Shown here: positions 27,667 to 35,229 of the stretch, in pieces
Layout of the letters: the number at the start of each line of letters is the position of its first letter
Position numbering within the stretch: position 1 is the first letter of the stretch
Origin: Pseudomonas jessenii
Lineage (GTDB): Bacteria > Pseudomonadota > Gammaproteobacteria > Pseudomonadales > Pseudomonadaceae
Assembly (NCBI RefSeq): GCF_002236115.1
Contig: NZ_NIWT01000005.1
Location: 186,001-250,000, forward strand
Reading direction: 5' to 3'
Length of the DNA: 64,000 nt
Position numbers and translations under genes: made by a program
The notes under the pieces: model-generated
What the model was told of the DNA's origin: nothing
Seen by the model: only the letters and a program-made list of their open reading frames with translations
Database searches by the model: none

Positions 27667-27928
27667 ATGGCCATTACATACACCCACTTTCAAGCAAGTA
27701 GCTCGCAGGCGCTCCCCCAATCAAATGATGTCCGCAGGATAGTAACTTATGTCCGGAAATTGACGATTTCGATTGGTATTGCAAGCTGACGGAAATCTAG
27801 TCATTTACGATCAACGCACGGCGAATCTATGCTGGGCGCGCTTTGGATTCGCCCCTGGGCGTATTCCAAAAAAGAATGCCACGTTAATAATCAGTGGCAT
27901 TCCAATTTTTCATTGGGGTCTCCTGTAG
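27667..27928 (+). pseudogene. Decayed lectin-like bacteriocin (LlpA/B-lectin type) remnant
   Basis: From ATG 27667 the frame reads MAITYTHFQASSSQALP. If one base is dropped from the C-run at 27714-27718 it continues NQMMSAG, then TAG (27740), TAA (27743), LMSGN, TGA (27761), then RFRLVLQADGNLVIYD and QRTANLCWARFGFAPGR. QADGNLVIY (27782-27808) is an exact monocot-mannose-binding-lectin motif QxDxNxVxY, and SAG..L.SGN.RFRLVLQ is the usual lead-in to it. The WARFGF ending resembles LlpA-type bacteriocins as I remember them. One frameshift, three stops and only one lectin repeat: a dead, internally deleted gene. I know of no recoding that would rescue it. Confidence 0.72.
27868..27908 (-). terminator. 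Terminator of the small lipoprotein gene
   Basis: GAATGCCAC / GTGGCATTC 9-bp stem (27874-27902). On the minus strand it is followed by TTTTTT, so it best serves the lipoprotein gene ending at 27965. It overlaps the last open codons of the lectin remnant. Confidence 0.8.
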
Positions 27929-27964
27929 AATCTCGACACACGCTAATTATGATAAACACCTTGA

Positions 27965-28129
27965 TTACTTAGGTCCTTGGAAAACCGGAGGCGCCTGAAA
28001 ACAATCAGCATCGTGCGGATTAATCTGGCATTTATAAGCCAACTCAGAGCTATACCCTTTAGGAAACCATTCGCTACTTACACAGCCAGAAAGCACTATC
28101 AACATGAGTATTACTGCTAGTGATTTCAT
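27965..28129 (-). CDS. Small lipoprotein, 54 aa, unknown function
   Basis: Short gene with strong signals. ACTGGAGGATAT precedes the ATG at 28129; the signal sequence MKSLAVILMLIVLSGC ends in lipobox LSGC (Cys16). The mature part is VSSEWFPKGYSSELAYKCQ, then INPHDADCFQ and ends APPVFQGPK, with two further Cys. It is followed by its own terminator at 27868-27908. Codon use is AT-rich (CTA, ATA, AGT), unlike the neighbours, so it probably arrived with the bacteriocin remnant. A surface role or immunity function is only a guess. Confidence 0.72.
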   Translation of the reverse strand: MKSLAVILMLIVLSGCVSSEWFPKGYSSELAYKCQINPHDADCFQAPPVFQGPK

Positions 28130-28276
28130 ATATCCTCCAGTTATCTGAAGAACATAAAGTCAAAGATCTGGAGCCAGCTATCATTTAGCTCCGAATCTTT
28201 TGTGAGAAGCTTCTGATGCATCGCAGCAGCATGTAGGACCGTACAGCCAAACCGGATGGTTGATATTTGATGGCAA

Positions 28277-28312
28277 AAAAAAAGCGCGACCCTAGGGCCG
28301 CGCTTTTTTACA
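28277..28312 (-). terminator. Rho-independent terminator of the flavin oxidase gene
   Basis: AAAAAAGCGCGACCC / GGGCCGCGCTTTTTT stem-loop, 10 bp past the stop at 28321; homologous to copy A at 27391-27424. Confidence 0.88.
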
Positions 28313-28320
28313 CCTGAACG

Positions 28321-30069
28321 TTACTGAGCCTTGGTCACAGTGTCCGTCGCAGGTTTGGCCGCTGGCTTCTTCGCCGTCTCGGCTTTCTTCACCGGAGTCT
28401 TGGCCGGGGCCTTTTTCGTTTCGGTCTTGGCTGGGGCCTTGGCCGGTGCCTTCTTCGCAGGCTCGGTTTTCACCGGTGCCACAGGCTTCGGTGGTTCGAC
28501 CGGTGCCGGTGCAGCAATCGGTGCTGGAGCAGGTGCCGGAGTTGCCGGTGCTACCGGCTCTGGCGCCTTGACTGGCTCTGGTTTCTTCTCGTCATCCGAG
28601 CCGCCGAACAGGTTGCTGAAGAAATTGCCTTTCTTCGCCACCACCGCACCAGCGCCCGCCGCTGCAGCGGCCGGCCCCACTTTCGCCGGTTCGAACGACT
28701 TGCCCGCCGCCAGGTCTTCAACCTGGCTGGCCGCACGCTGGCCAGTGCGCAGCGCACCTTCCAGGGTTCCCGGGTACAGGGTGTCGGTGTGTTCGCCAGC
28801 GAAGGCTACGCGCTGAATCGGGCGTTCCCACAGGCGCCAGAACTTGCTGATCTGGCCCGGGCCGAAGGCCAGGTAGGCACCGCCAGTCGACGGGTCGGTG
28901 CTGTAGCGACGGATTTCATAACCGGTGAACGAACCACGGGCCTGTGGATAAAAAGCGTGCAGGCGAATCAGTACCTGATCAGCCATCTGCTTGTCGCCGA
29001 ACGCCTGCATGACGCGGGCGTTGTCGCCGGACAGGTTGATCACCACGTTGGCACCGCCCTTCAGGGCAGGCTCGACCCACAACATCCCCAGGCCGGTGTT
29101 GCTGTAGATCTCGCCGGACATGCGCGCCTTGCTTTCCCACACCGGCGTCTTGAACTTGAGCATGATCTGGTCACGCCAACCGTAGTTGGTGCCCTTGATC
29201 GCCGCCAGGTGTTGTGCGTCCAGCGCCGGGGTCATCTGGATCTTGTTCAGGGCGCGCAACGGCACGGCCAGCACCACGTAGTCGGCCTGGTAGCCGACGC
29301 TGCCGACCTTGACGGTGACGCCGTCCTTGTCCTGGCTGATGGCCGAGACCGGGGAAGCGGTCTTAATGGTTTTCAGCTGCTTGACGAAGGCCTGGGCCAG
29401 CACCGGGCTGCCACCGACCAGGCGCGAAGCACGCAGGTCACGATCGGAGACGCCACGGTAGACGCGACTCTGCTGCGCGAAGTACAGCAGCGACAAGCGC
29501 GAAGGTTCGTCGTAGCGGGTACGGATCTGCTGGTTGATCAACTGGCGAGCGGTGGCCGGCAGGTTCTGCTTGTCGAGCCAGCTCGACACGTTGATCTGAT
29601 CCAGCGCGTGCAGGGTGTTGTTGGCGGCCGGGTTCAGCGGGTCGTCGATCGAGCGCGCCAGATCGTCCACGGTCTTGTCGAAACGCTTGAGCGCCTCGGC
29701 GGTGGCTGGCTGCTTGGTCGCCAGATCGGCGGCGGAGAAATACTCGCCATCGATCAGGTAGCTTGGGGTCCGCACGAATTCAGGGGCCGGCGTGGTGCTC
29801 AGCTTGAAGTTCGAGACGTACTTGTTCAGCACCGGCTGGGCCTTGTCATTGCCGATCCATTCGCTGGTGGCCATGCCGGAACGGCCGCCCAGGCTCGATT
29901 TGGCTTCCAGCAGGGTGACCTGCCAGCCCTTGTTCTGCAGCTCGTACGCGGCAGTCAGGCCCGACAGGCCGCCGCCGATCACGATCGCGGTTTTATCCTT
30001 GGCCAGCGCAGACACGCTGAACAGCCCCAACATCACCAGCGCACAGGCGCGCAGCCAACCGACAGACAT
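28321..30069 (-). CDS. Exported FAD-dependent amine oxidase family protein with Ala/Lys/Pro-rich tail
   Basis: 582 aa. Signal peptide (ALVMLGLFSVSALAKD). The FAD Rossmann motif AIVIGGGLSGLTAAYELQ lies at about residues 28-45 with EAKSSLGGRSG following; the C-terminal flavin motif is RVAFAGEHTDTLYPGTLEGA. This is the monoamine oxidase/NAD(P)-binding-like fold; substrate unknown. From about residue 445 a low-complexity tail rich in Ala, Pro and Lys (APAKAPAKTETKKAPAKTPV) resembles histone H1 or AlgP tails, strange on a secreted oxidase. A second copy of this gene's 3' end lies 890 bp downstream. Confidence 0.87.
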   Translation of the reverse strand: MSVGWLRACALVMLGLFSVSALAKDKTAIVIGGGLSGLTAAYELQNKGWQVTLLEAKSSLGGRSGMATSEWIGNDKAQPVLNKYVSNFKLSTTPAPEFVRTPSYLIDGEYFSAADLATKQPATAEALKRFDKTVDDLARSIDDPLNPAANNTLHALDQINVSSWLDKQNLPATARQLINQQIRTRYDEPSRLSLLYFAQQSRVYRGVSDRDLRASRLVGGSPVLAQAFVKQLKTIKTASPVSAISQDKDGVTVKVGSVGYQADYVVLAVPLRALNKIQMTPALDAQHLAAIKGTNYGWRDQIMLKFKTPVWESKARMSGEIYSNTGLGMLWVEPALKGGANVVINLSGDNARVMQAFGDKQMADQVLIRLHAFYPQARGSFTGYEIRRYSTDPSTGGAYLAFGPGQISKFWRLWERPIQRVAFAGEHTDTLYPGTLEGALRTGQRAASQVEDLAAGKSFEPAKVGPAAAAAGAGAVVAKKGNFFSNLFGGSDDEKKPEPVKAPEPVAPATPAPAPAPIAAPAPVEPPKPVAPVKTEPAKKAPAKAPAKTETKKAPAKTPVKKAETAKKPAAKPATDTVTKAQ

Positions 30070-30292
30070 TCAGCGAACTCCGGAATCACACGAGGAAAAC
30101 AGTAGTTTTTGCGAGCCAGACGGCTCAAGAGCCGCGAAGGATACGTCAGCCTTCAGACGCCCGCCAGCAACGTCTATCGGCCTGTACAAAGTAGCTCATT
30201 CGACACAATGGGTTGTCCCCGCGGCACGCATTGCATAGGCTTGCGCGATTGTTTGTCCGCGCAGGTAACGGACCGCCTCCAGGAGAGTGAAA

Positions 30293-31699
30293 ATGGGCCT
30301 GAATAATCAGTGGATGCAACGCGATCTCGCCGTGCTGTGGCATCCCTGCACCCAGATGAAAGATCACGAGCAACTGCCGCTGATCCCGATCAAGCGCGGG
30401 GAAGGCGTGTGGCTGGAAGACTTCGAAGGCAAGCGCTACCTCGATGCGGTCAGCTCCTGGTGGGTCAATGTGTTCGGACACGCCAACCCGCGGATCAACC
30501 AACGCATCAAGGACCAGGTCGACCAGCTCGAACATGTGATCCTGGCCGGCTTCAGTCATCAACCGGTGATCGAGTTGTCCGAGCGCCTGGTGAAGCTGAC
30601 GCCGGAAGGCCTGACCCGGTGCTTCTACGCCGATAACGGCTCGTCCTGCATCGAAGTCGCGCTGAAAATGAGCTTTCACTACTGGCTCAATCGCGGTCAG
30701 CCGAACAAGAAGCGCTTCGTCACCCTGACCAACAGCTACCACGGCGAAACCATGGCGGCGATGTCGGTGGGTGACGTGCCGCTGTTCACCGAGACCTACA
30801 AAGCGCTGTTGATGGACACCATCAAGGTGCCGAGCCCGGATTGCTACCTGCGCCCCGAGGGCATGAGCTGGGAAGAACACTCGCGCAACATGTTCGCCGC
30901 CATGGAGCAGACCCTCGCCGAAAACCACGACACGGTCGCGGCGGTGATCGTCGAGCCGCTGATCCAGGGCGCCGGTGGCATGCGCATGTACCACCCGGTG
31001 TACCTCAAATTGCTGCGAGAAGCCTGCGACCGCTACGGCGTGCACCTGATCCACGACGAAATCGCCGTCGGCTTCGGCCGCACCGGGACGATGTTCGCCT
31101 GCGAACAGGCCGGCATCCGCCCTGATTTCCTGTGCCTGTCCAAAGCCCTGACCGGTGGCTATCTGCCGCTGGCGGCGTGCATGACCACCGACGAGGTCTA
31201 CAGCGCCTTCTACGACGACTACCCGACCCTGCGCGCCTTCCTGCACTCCCACAGCTACACCGGCAACCCGCTGGCGTGCGCTGCGGCCCTGGCGACCCTG
31301 GACATCTTCGAAGAAGACAACGTCATCGAGAACAACAAGGCCCTGGCGCAGCGCATGGCTACGTCGACGGCGCATCTGGTCGACCACCCGAACGTGTCCG
31401 AAGTGCGCCAGACGGGCATGGTGCTGGCCATCGAGATGGTCAAGGACAAGGCCAGCAAAGAGGCTTGGCCGTGGCAGGAACGCCGTGGTTTGAAGGTGTT
31501 CCAGCACGCCCTGGAGCGCGGTGCCTTACTGCGTCCATTGGGCAGCGTGGTGTATTTCCTGCCGCCGTATGTGATCACCCCGGAGCAGATCGACTTCCTT
31601 GCCGAAGTGGCCAGCGAAGGAATCGACATCGCGACCCGCGACAGCGTCAGCGTGGCGGTGCCGAAGGACTTCCACCCGGGGTTCCGTGATCCGGGCTGA
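30293..31699 (+). CDS. bioA: Adenosylmethionine-8-amino-7-oxononanoate aminotransferase
   Basis: 468 aa PLP enzyme of biotin synthesis that uses SAM as amino donor to make DAPA. Motifs: WHPCTQMKDHE, SSWWVNVFGHANP, the PLP Lys in LCLSKALTGGYLPLA, and HSYTGNPLACAAA. ATG at 30293 has AGGAGAGTGAAA upstream; a GTG two codons earlier overlaps the ribosome binding site. No other bio gene is adjacent. It is a SAM consumer in the same region as metK and ahcY, though not linked by operon. Confidence 0.96.
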   Translation: MGLNNQWMQRDLAVLWHPCTQMKDHEQLPLIPIKRGEGVWLEDFEGKRYLDAVSSWWVNVFGHANPRINQRIKDQVDQLEHVILAGFSHQPVIELSERLVKLTPEGLTRCFYADNGSSCIEVALKMSFHYWLNRGQPNKKRFVTLTNSYHGETMAAMSVGDVPLFTETYKALLMDTIKVPSPDCYLRPEGMSWEEHSRNMFAAMEQTLAENHDTVAAVIVEPLIQGAGGMRMYHPVYLKLLREACDRYGVHLIHDEIAVGFGRTGTMFACEQAGIRPDFLCLSKALTGGYLPLAACMTTDEVYSAFYDDYPTLRAFLHSHSYTGNPLACAAALATLDIFEEDNVIENNKALAQRMATSTAHLVDHPNVSEVRQTGMVLAIEMVKDKASKEAWPWQERRGLKVFQHALERGALLRPLGSVVYFLPPYVITPEQIDFLAEVASEGIDIATRDSVSVAVPKDFHPGFRDPG

Positions 31700-31711
31700 T
31701 GATGCGGTCAA

Positions 31712-31801
31712 TGTGGGAGCGAGCTTGCTCGCGATAGCGGTCTTCCAGCCACCATCAATGGTGAATGTCTGATCGTCATCGCGAGCAAGCTCGCTCCCAC
31801 A
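31712..31801. repeat. REPIN (90-bp class)
   Basis: TGTGGGAGCGAGCTTGCTCG and complement between bioA and rsmE. Confidence 0.9.
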
Positions 31802-31847
31802 GAAGTCCCCACCGTTCCATGACCAACACCTTTTTCAGAGACCCAGC

Positions 31848-32567
31848 ATGAGATTGTCCCGCTTCTTCATCGACGCCCCCCTGAGCATCGGCGAGCACGA
31901 GTTGCCCGAAGCCCAGGCCCACTACATCAGCCGCGTGCTGCGCATGGCCGAGGGCGATGCGTTGCAGTTGTTCGACGGTTCGGGCCAGGAGTTTCGCGCC
32001 AGGCTGGTCGACGTCGGCAAAAAGCGCGTCGTGGTGCAGGTCGATGAATGCTTCGCCGGGCAGATCGAGTCGCCGCTGCAAATCCATCTCGGCCAGGGCC
32101 TGTCCCGGGGTGAACGCATGGACTGGGCGATCCAGAAAGCCACGGAACTGGGCGTCACTGAAATCACCCCGATCTTCACAGAGCGCTGCGAAGTCCGACT
32201 CAAGGACGAGCGCGCCGACAAACGCCTGCTGCACTGGCGCCAGGTGGCGATCAGCGCATGCGAACAGTGCGGGCGTTCAAGGGTGCCGGTGATTCATCCG
32301 CCGCTGTTGCTGACTGACTGGTTGAAGCAGACACAAGCCGAGTTGAAATTGGTGCTGCACCCGGTGGCCGAACCGTTGGTGAGCCACGCCAAACCTTCAA
32401 GTCTGGCATTCCTGATCGGCCCGGAGGGTGGTTTGTCCGATGCCGAAGTCGATCAGGCCAAGGCCGGCGGCTTCCACGCCGCCCGCCTCGGTCCACGGGT
32501 GCTGCGCACCGAAACCGCGCCGGTTGTTGCACTGGCGGTGGCCCAGCAACTCTGGGGTGATTTCTAG
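31848..32567 (+). CDS. rsmE: 16S rRNA (uracil1498-N3)-methyltransferase
   Basis: 239 aa SPOUT-fold methyltransferase. N-terminal PUA-like RNA-binding part (MRLSRFFIDAPLSIGEHELP, HYISRVLRMAEGDALQLFDG), then the knotted SAM domain ending LAFLIGPEGGLSDAEVDQA and LGPRVLRTETAPVVAL. Modifies U1498 of assembled 30S subunits. Length is normal. Convergent with the binding-protein gene, stops 2 bp apart. Confidence 0.96.
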   Translation: MRLSRFFIDAPLSIGEHELPEAQAHYISRVLRMAEGDALQLFDGSGQEFRARLVDVGKKRVVVQVDECFAGQIESPLQIHLGQGLSRGERMDWAIQKATELGVTEITPIFTERCEVRLKDERADKRLLHWRQVAISACEQCGRSRVPVIHPPLLLTDWLKQTQAELKLVLHPVAEPLVSHAKPSSLAFLIGPEGGLSDAEVDQAKAGGFHAARLGPRVLRTETAPVVALAVAQQLWGDF

Positions 32568-32568
32568 G

Positions 32569-33471
32569 CTACTGCACCGGATCACTCACCGGTTTGGCAA
32601 TGATCGCCTTGAGTTCGCTGGTCATCGGGAACTCAAGGTTCAAACCCTTCGGCGGGATCGGCTGCTCGAACCAGCGTTTGTAGATGCCATTGATCTCGCC
32701 CGAGCTGTACAGATCCGCCAACGCGCCGTTGACCAGCGCCAGGAACTGCGGATCGTCCTTGCGCACCATGCAGCTGTAGATCTCCCGCGATTGCTCCTCC
32801 CCGACCACCACCCACTTGTGCGGGTCATTGGCCTTGGCGCGCTCACCGTAGAGCAGCGCGTCGTCCATGTAGAACGCCGCCGCCCGGCCCGACTGCAGCA
32901 TCTGGAAGGCTTCGCCGTGGTCCTTGGCGCTGATCACGAACATGTCGATCTTGTGATCGACGTTATAGCTTTTCAGGAAGCGCTCGTTGGTGGTGCCGGC
33001 GGTAGTCACCACGTTCTTGCCGCGCAGGTCAGCGAAATTCTTGATCCCGCTGTCCTTCGCGGTCAGCAACTGGCCTTTGACATAGATGAAGCCATAGGAG
33101 AAGGCCACCTGCTTCTGCCGTTCGGCGGTCACGCCGGTGGAGCCGCACTCCAGGTCAACGGTGCCGTTCTGCACCAGTGGAATGCGGGTCTGCGAGGTCA
33201 CCAGGTTGTACTTCACCTTCAGGTCCGGCAGCGCCAGTTGCTGCTGGATGCGCTCGACGATCTTGCCCGCCAGATCCACCGAGTAACCCATCGGCTTGCC
33301 GCTGTGATCACCCACGTAGGAGAACGGCACCGAAGCATCGCGATAGCCCAGGGTGATGCTGTTGGCGCTGGCGATCTTGCTCAGGGTGCCGGTCAGCGGC
33401 GCTTCATTGGCCTGAACCTGACTGCCGAGCAACAGGCCAAGCGTACAAGCGAGCAACGTGATTTTTTGCAT
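32569..33471 (-). CDS. Periplasmic amino-acid binding protein (glutamate/aspartate type)
   Basis: 300 aa. Signal peptide to QVQAN (about residue 22). SBP_bac_3 fold: ITLGYRDASVPFSYVGD, GYSVDLAGKIVERIQ, LECGSTGVTAERQKQVAFS, NVVTTAGTTNERFLK. This resembles GltI-like proteins. Third gene of an operon with the DadA-like oxidase and RidA; permease and ATPase genes are not here, so it may share another transporter. Confidence 0.88.
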   Translation of the reverse strand: MQKITLLACTLGLLLGSQVQANEAPLTGTLSKIASANSITLGYRDASVPFSYVGDHSGKPMGYSVDLAGKIVERIQQQLALPDLKVKYNLVTSQTRIPLVQNGTVDLECGSTGVTAERQKQVAFSYGFIYVKGQLLTAKDSGIKNFADLRGKNVVTTAGTTNERFLKSYNVDHKIDMFVISAKDHGEAFQMLQSGRAAAFYMDDALLYGERAKANDPHKWVVVGEEQSREIYSCMVRKDDPQFLALVNGALADLYSSGEINGIYKRWFEQPIPPKGLNLEFPMTSELKAIIAKPVSDPVQ

Positions 33472-33500
33472 TGTTATTCTCCGTTGTGGGTGTTGGTTTA

Positions 33501-33851
33501 TCAGACGCGTGCAGCGATGACGGTGATTTCCACCAGCACCTGCGGGCGGGCCAGTTCGGCCTGCACGGTGGTGCGGCTCGGTGCCTGCCCCGGCGATAGC
33601 CAGGCCGACCAGACCTCGTTCATCGCGGCGAAATCCTCGGTGATGTTCTTCAGGTAAATGGTCGCACTGAGCAGATGATCCTTGTCGCTGCCCGCCTCCG
33701 CCAGCAAGGTATCGATTTTCGCCAGCACTTCGCGGGTCTGGCCGGTGGCATCCAGGGCATCGCCCGGCACCTGCCCGGAGAGAAACACCAGGTCGCCAAA
33801 GGTCACGGCGCCAGACAGGCGCGGGTTGCTGTGCAGTCGGGTAATGGTCAT
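33501..33851 (-). CDS. RidA-family enamine/imine deaminase
   Basis: 116 aa. YjgF/YER057c/UK114 fold: SNPRLSGAVTFGDLVFLSGQ at the start, DHLLSATIYLKNITEDFAAM, and the C-terminal PSRTTVQAELARPQVLVEI containing the RidA-type Arg (RTTVQ). Hydrolyses reactive imines to keto acids plus ammonia. AAAAGGACACTGCA precedes the ATG. Lies 27 bp behind the FAD dehydrogenase, whose product is an imine, so the pairing makes chemical sense. Confidence 0.92.
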   Translation of the reverse strand: MTITRLHSNPRLSGAVTFGDLVFLSGQVPGDALDATGQTREVLAKIDTLLAEAGSDKDHLLSATIYLKNITEDFAAMNEVWSAWLSPGQAPSRTTVQAELARPQVLVEITVIAARV

Positions 33852-33878
33852 TGCAGTGTCCTTTTCAGAAATCAGTAT

Positions 33879-35120
33879 TCAGGCGGCCCGGTGGCTGAAA
33901 CCCTGAAGGTCAATGGAAGGCCGGCGCTCGCCGATCAGCTCGCTGAGCAAGCGCCCGCTGCCGCATGCCAGGGTGAAACCCAGCGCGCCGTGGCCGAGGT
34001 TGAGCCACAGGTTGCGATACGCCGTCGCACCCAGTAGCGGCACGCCGCTGGGGGTGGCCGGGCGCATGCCGGCCCACTCGACGGCTTCGTCATAGGCGCC
34101 GGCATTTGGAAAGGTGTCATGGGCCTGACGCTTGATCAGCGCCAGACGCTTGGGGTCCAAAGCAGGGTCGAAGCCGACGATGTCGACCATCGCCGCCACT
34201 CGCAATTGCTTACCGATGCGGGCGTAGACAATCTTGCGGTCATAGTCGGTGATGCTCACGTCCGGTGCCCGGTGACCGGCGCCGATCGGCACGGTCAGGC
34301 TGTAGCCCTTGAGCGGATAAAGCGGCAGTTGCAGCCCGGGTAGCGCCAATAACGGACTGCGGTGACCGGCGGCGATCACCAGTTGATCGACCTGCAGCAC
34401 TTGCTCACCCAGTTCGATGGCGTTGACGCTGCCGTTGCTGTGGCGAATGCCGGTCACCGCTTGCCCGAGACGAAACTCGCAACGGCCGGACGCTTGTAGC
34501 CGGGCGGCCAGTTGCTGGCAGAAGCCGTGGCAGTCGCCAACCTCTTCGTCCGGGGTGTAGATCGCCCCGACAAAGGGCGCATCGATCAGCGCCGGTTCCA
34601 GTTGCGCGCATTCGGCCGGCGACAACACTTGCTGTTGCTGCGGGTCGGCCAGGCCTTGGCGCGCATGCTCGAAGCTGCTGTTCTGGCGGAAAGTCACCAG
34701 TTTGCCATTGCGCCGCCACTGGAATCCCGCCAGTCCATCATCCTCGCGCCAGGACTTCAATGTGTCCTGGCTGAACAATGCCAGGCGCAGCAAGTGCGCG
34801 GCGTTCTCGCGGTTGACCGAGCGGCGGCAGGCGCCGAGGAACGACGCCATCCAGCGCCACTGTGCCGGGTCGAAGCGCGGGCGCAACTTCAGCGGTGAAT
34901 CGCCGCGCAGCATCCAGCCGATGGCTTGTAAAGGCACACCGGCGTCGGCCAGCGGCGCGACATAGCGATAGGACAACTGGCCACCGTTGGCGAAGCTGGT
35001 TTCGCTGCCCAGCGAGTCCCGTGCCTCGACCACCGTCACCTCGAAGCCGTCGCGCACCAGCGCATAGGCCGTTGCCAGGCCAATCACGCCGCCACCGATG
35101 ATGCACACACGCTGAGCCAT
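33879..35120 (-). CDS. D-amino-acid dehydrogenase (DadA-like FAD oxidoreductase)
   Basis: 413 aa. DAO-family flavoprotein: N-terminal VCIIGGGVIGLATAYALV and the EARDSLGSETSFANGGQLSY motif typical of DadA; C-terminal WAGMRPATPSGVPLLG and LNLGHGALGFTLACGSGRLL. Oxidises D-amino acids (or a related amine) to imino acids, passing electrons to the respiratory chain. The ATG at 35120 follows AAGGAC closely. It heads an operon with ridA and a binding-protein gene, divergent from a LysR regulator. It is probably a paralogue of the main dadA. Confidence 0.88.
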   Translation of the reverse strand: MAQRVCIIGGGVIGLATAYALVRDGFEVTVVEARDSLGSETSFANGGQLSYRYVAPLADAGVPLQAIGWMLRGDSPLKLRPRFDPAQWRWMASFLGACRRSVNRENAAHLLRLALFSQDTLKSWREDDGLAGFQWRRNGKLVTFRQNSSFEHARQGLADPQQQQVLSPAECAQLEPALIDAPFVGAIYTPDEEVGDCHGFCQQLAARLQASGRCEFRLGQAVTGIRHSNGSVNAIELGEQVLQVDQLVIAAGHRSPLLALPGLQLPLYPLKGYSLTVPIGAGHRAPDVSITDYDRKIVYARIGKQLRVAAMVDIVGFDPALDPKRLALIKRQAHDTFPNAGAYDEAVEWAGMRPATPSGVPLLGATAYRNLWLNLGHGALGFTLACGSGRLLSELIGERRPSIDLQGFSHRAA

Positions 35121-35229
35121 GTCCGTCCTTAAAACCGTTGTGAAGACGACACCGAGGTTAGAGCCAGGTGACAGACGTTGAACAATGCATAAAGATGGCA
35201 AACCCATAAACAAAGGTTATGGACTTGCC

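Larger units (their letters stand above)
27525..28275. other. AT-rich segment between duplicated gene ends
   Basis: About 750 bp visibly poorer in GC than all neighbours, with different codon use. It holds a perfect 18-bp palindrome, a cluster of TTGAAC/GTTCAA hexamers, the lectin-bacteriocin remnant, a hairpin terminator and a small lipoprotein gene. It lies between two homologous 3'-end/terminator sequences (27389-27520 and 28277-28410). The composition suggests acquired DNA. Confidence 0.65.

Noticed and set aside
27749..27763. Recoding of the TAG TAA and TGA codons in the lectin remnant (stop read-through or selenocysteine)
   Set aside because: Three stops plus a frameshift and only one lectin repeat left fit simple decay better; no SECIS-like structure seen.
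30190..30292. BirA operator upstream of bioA
   Set aside because: I looked for the long TTGTAAACC-type dyad and found none; no claim made.
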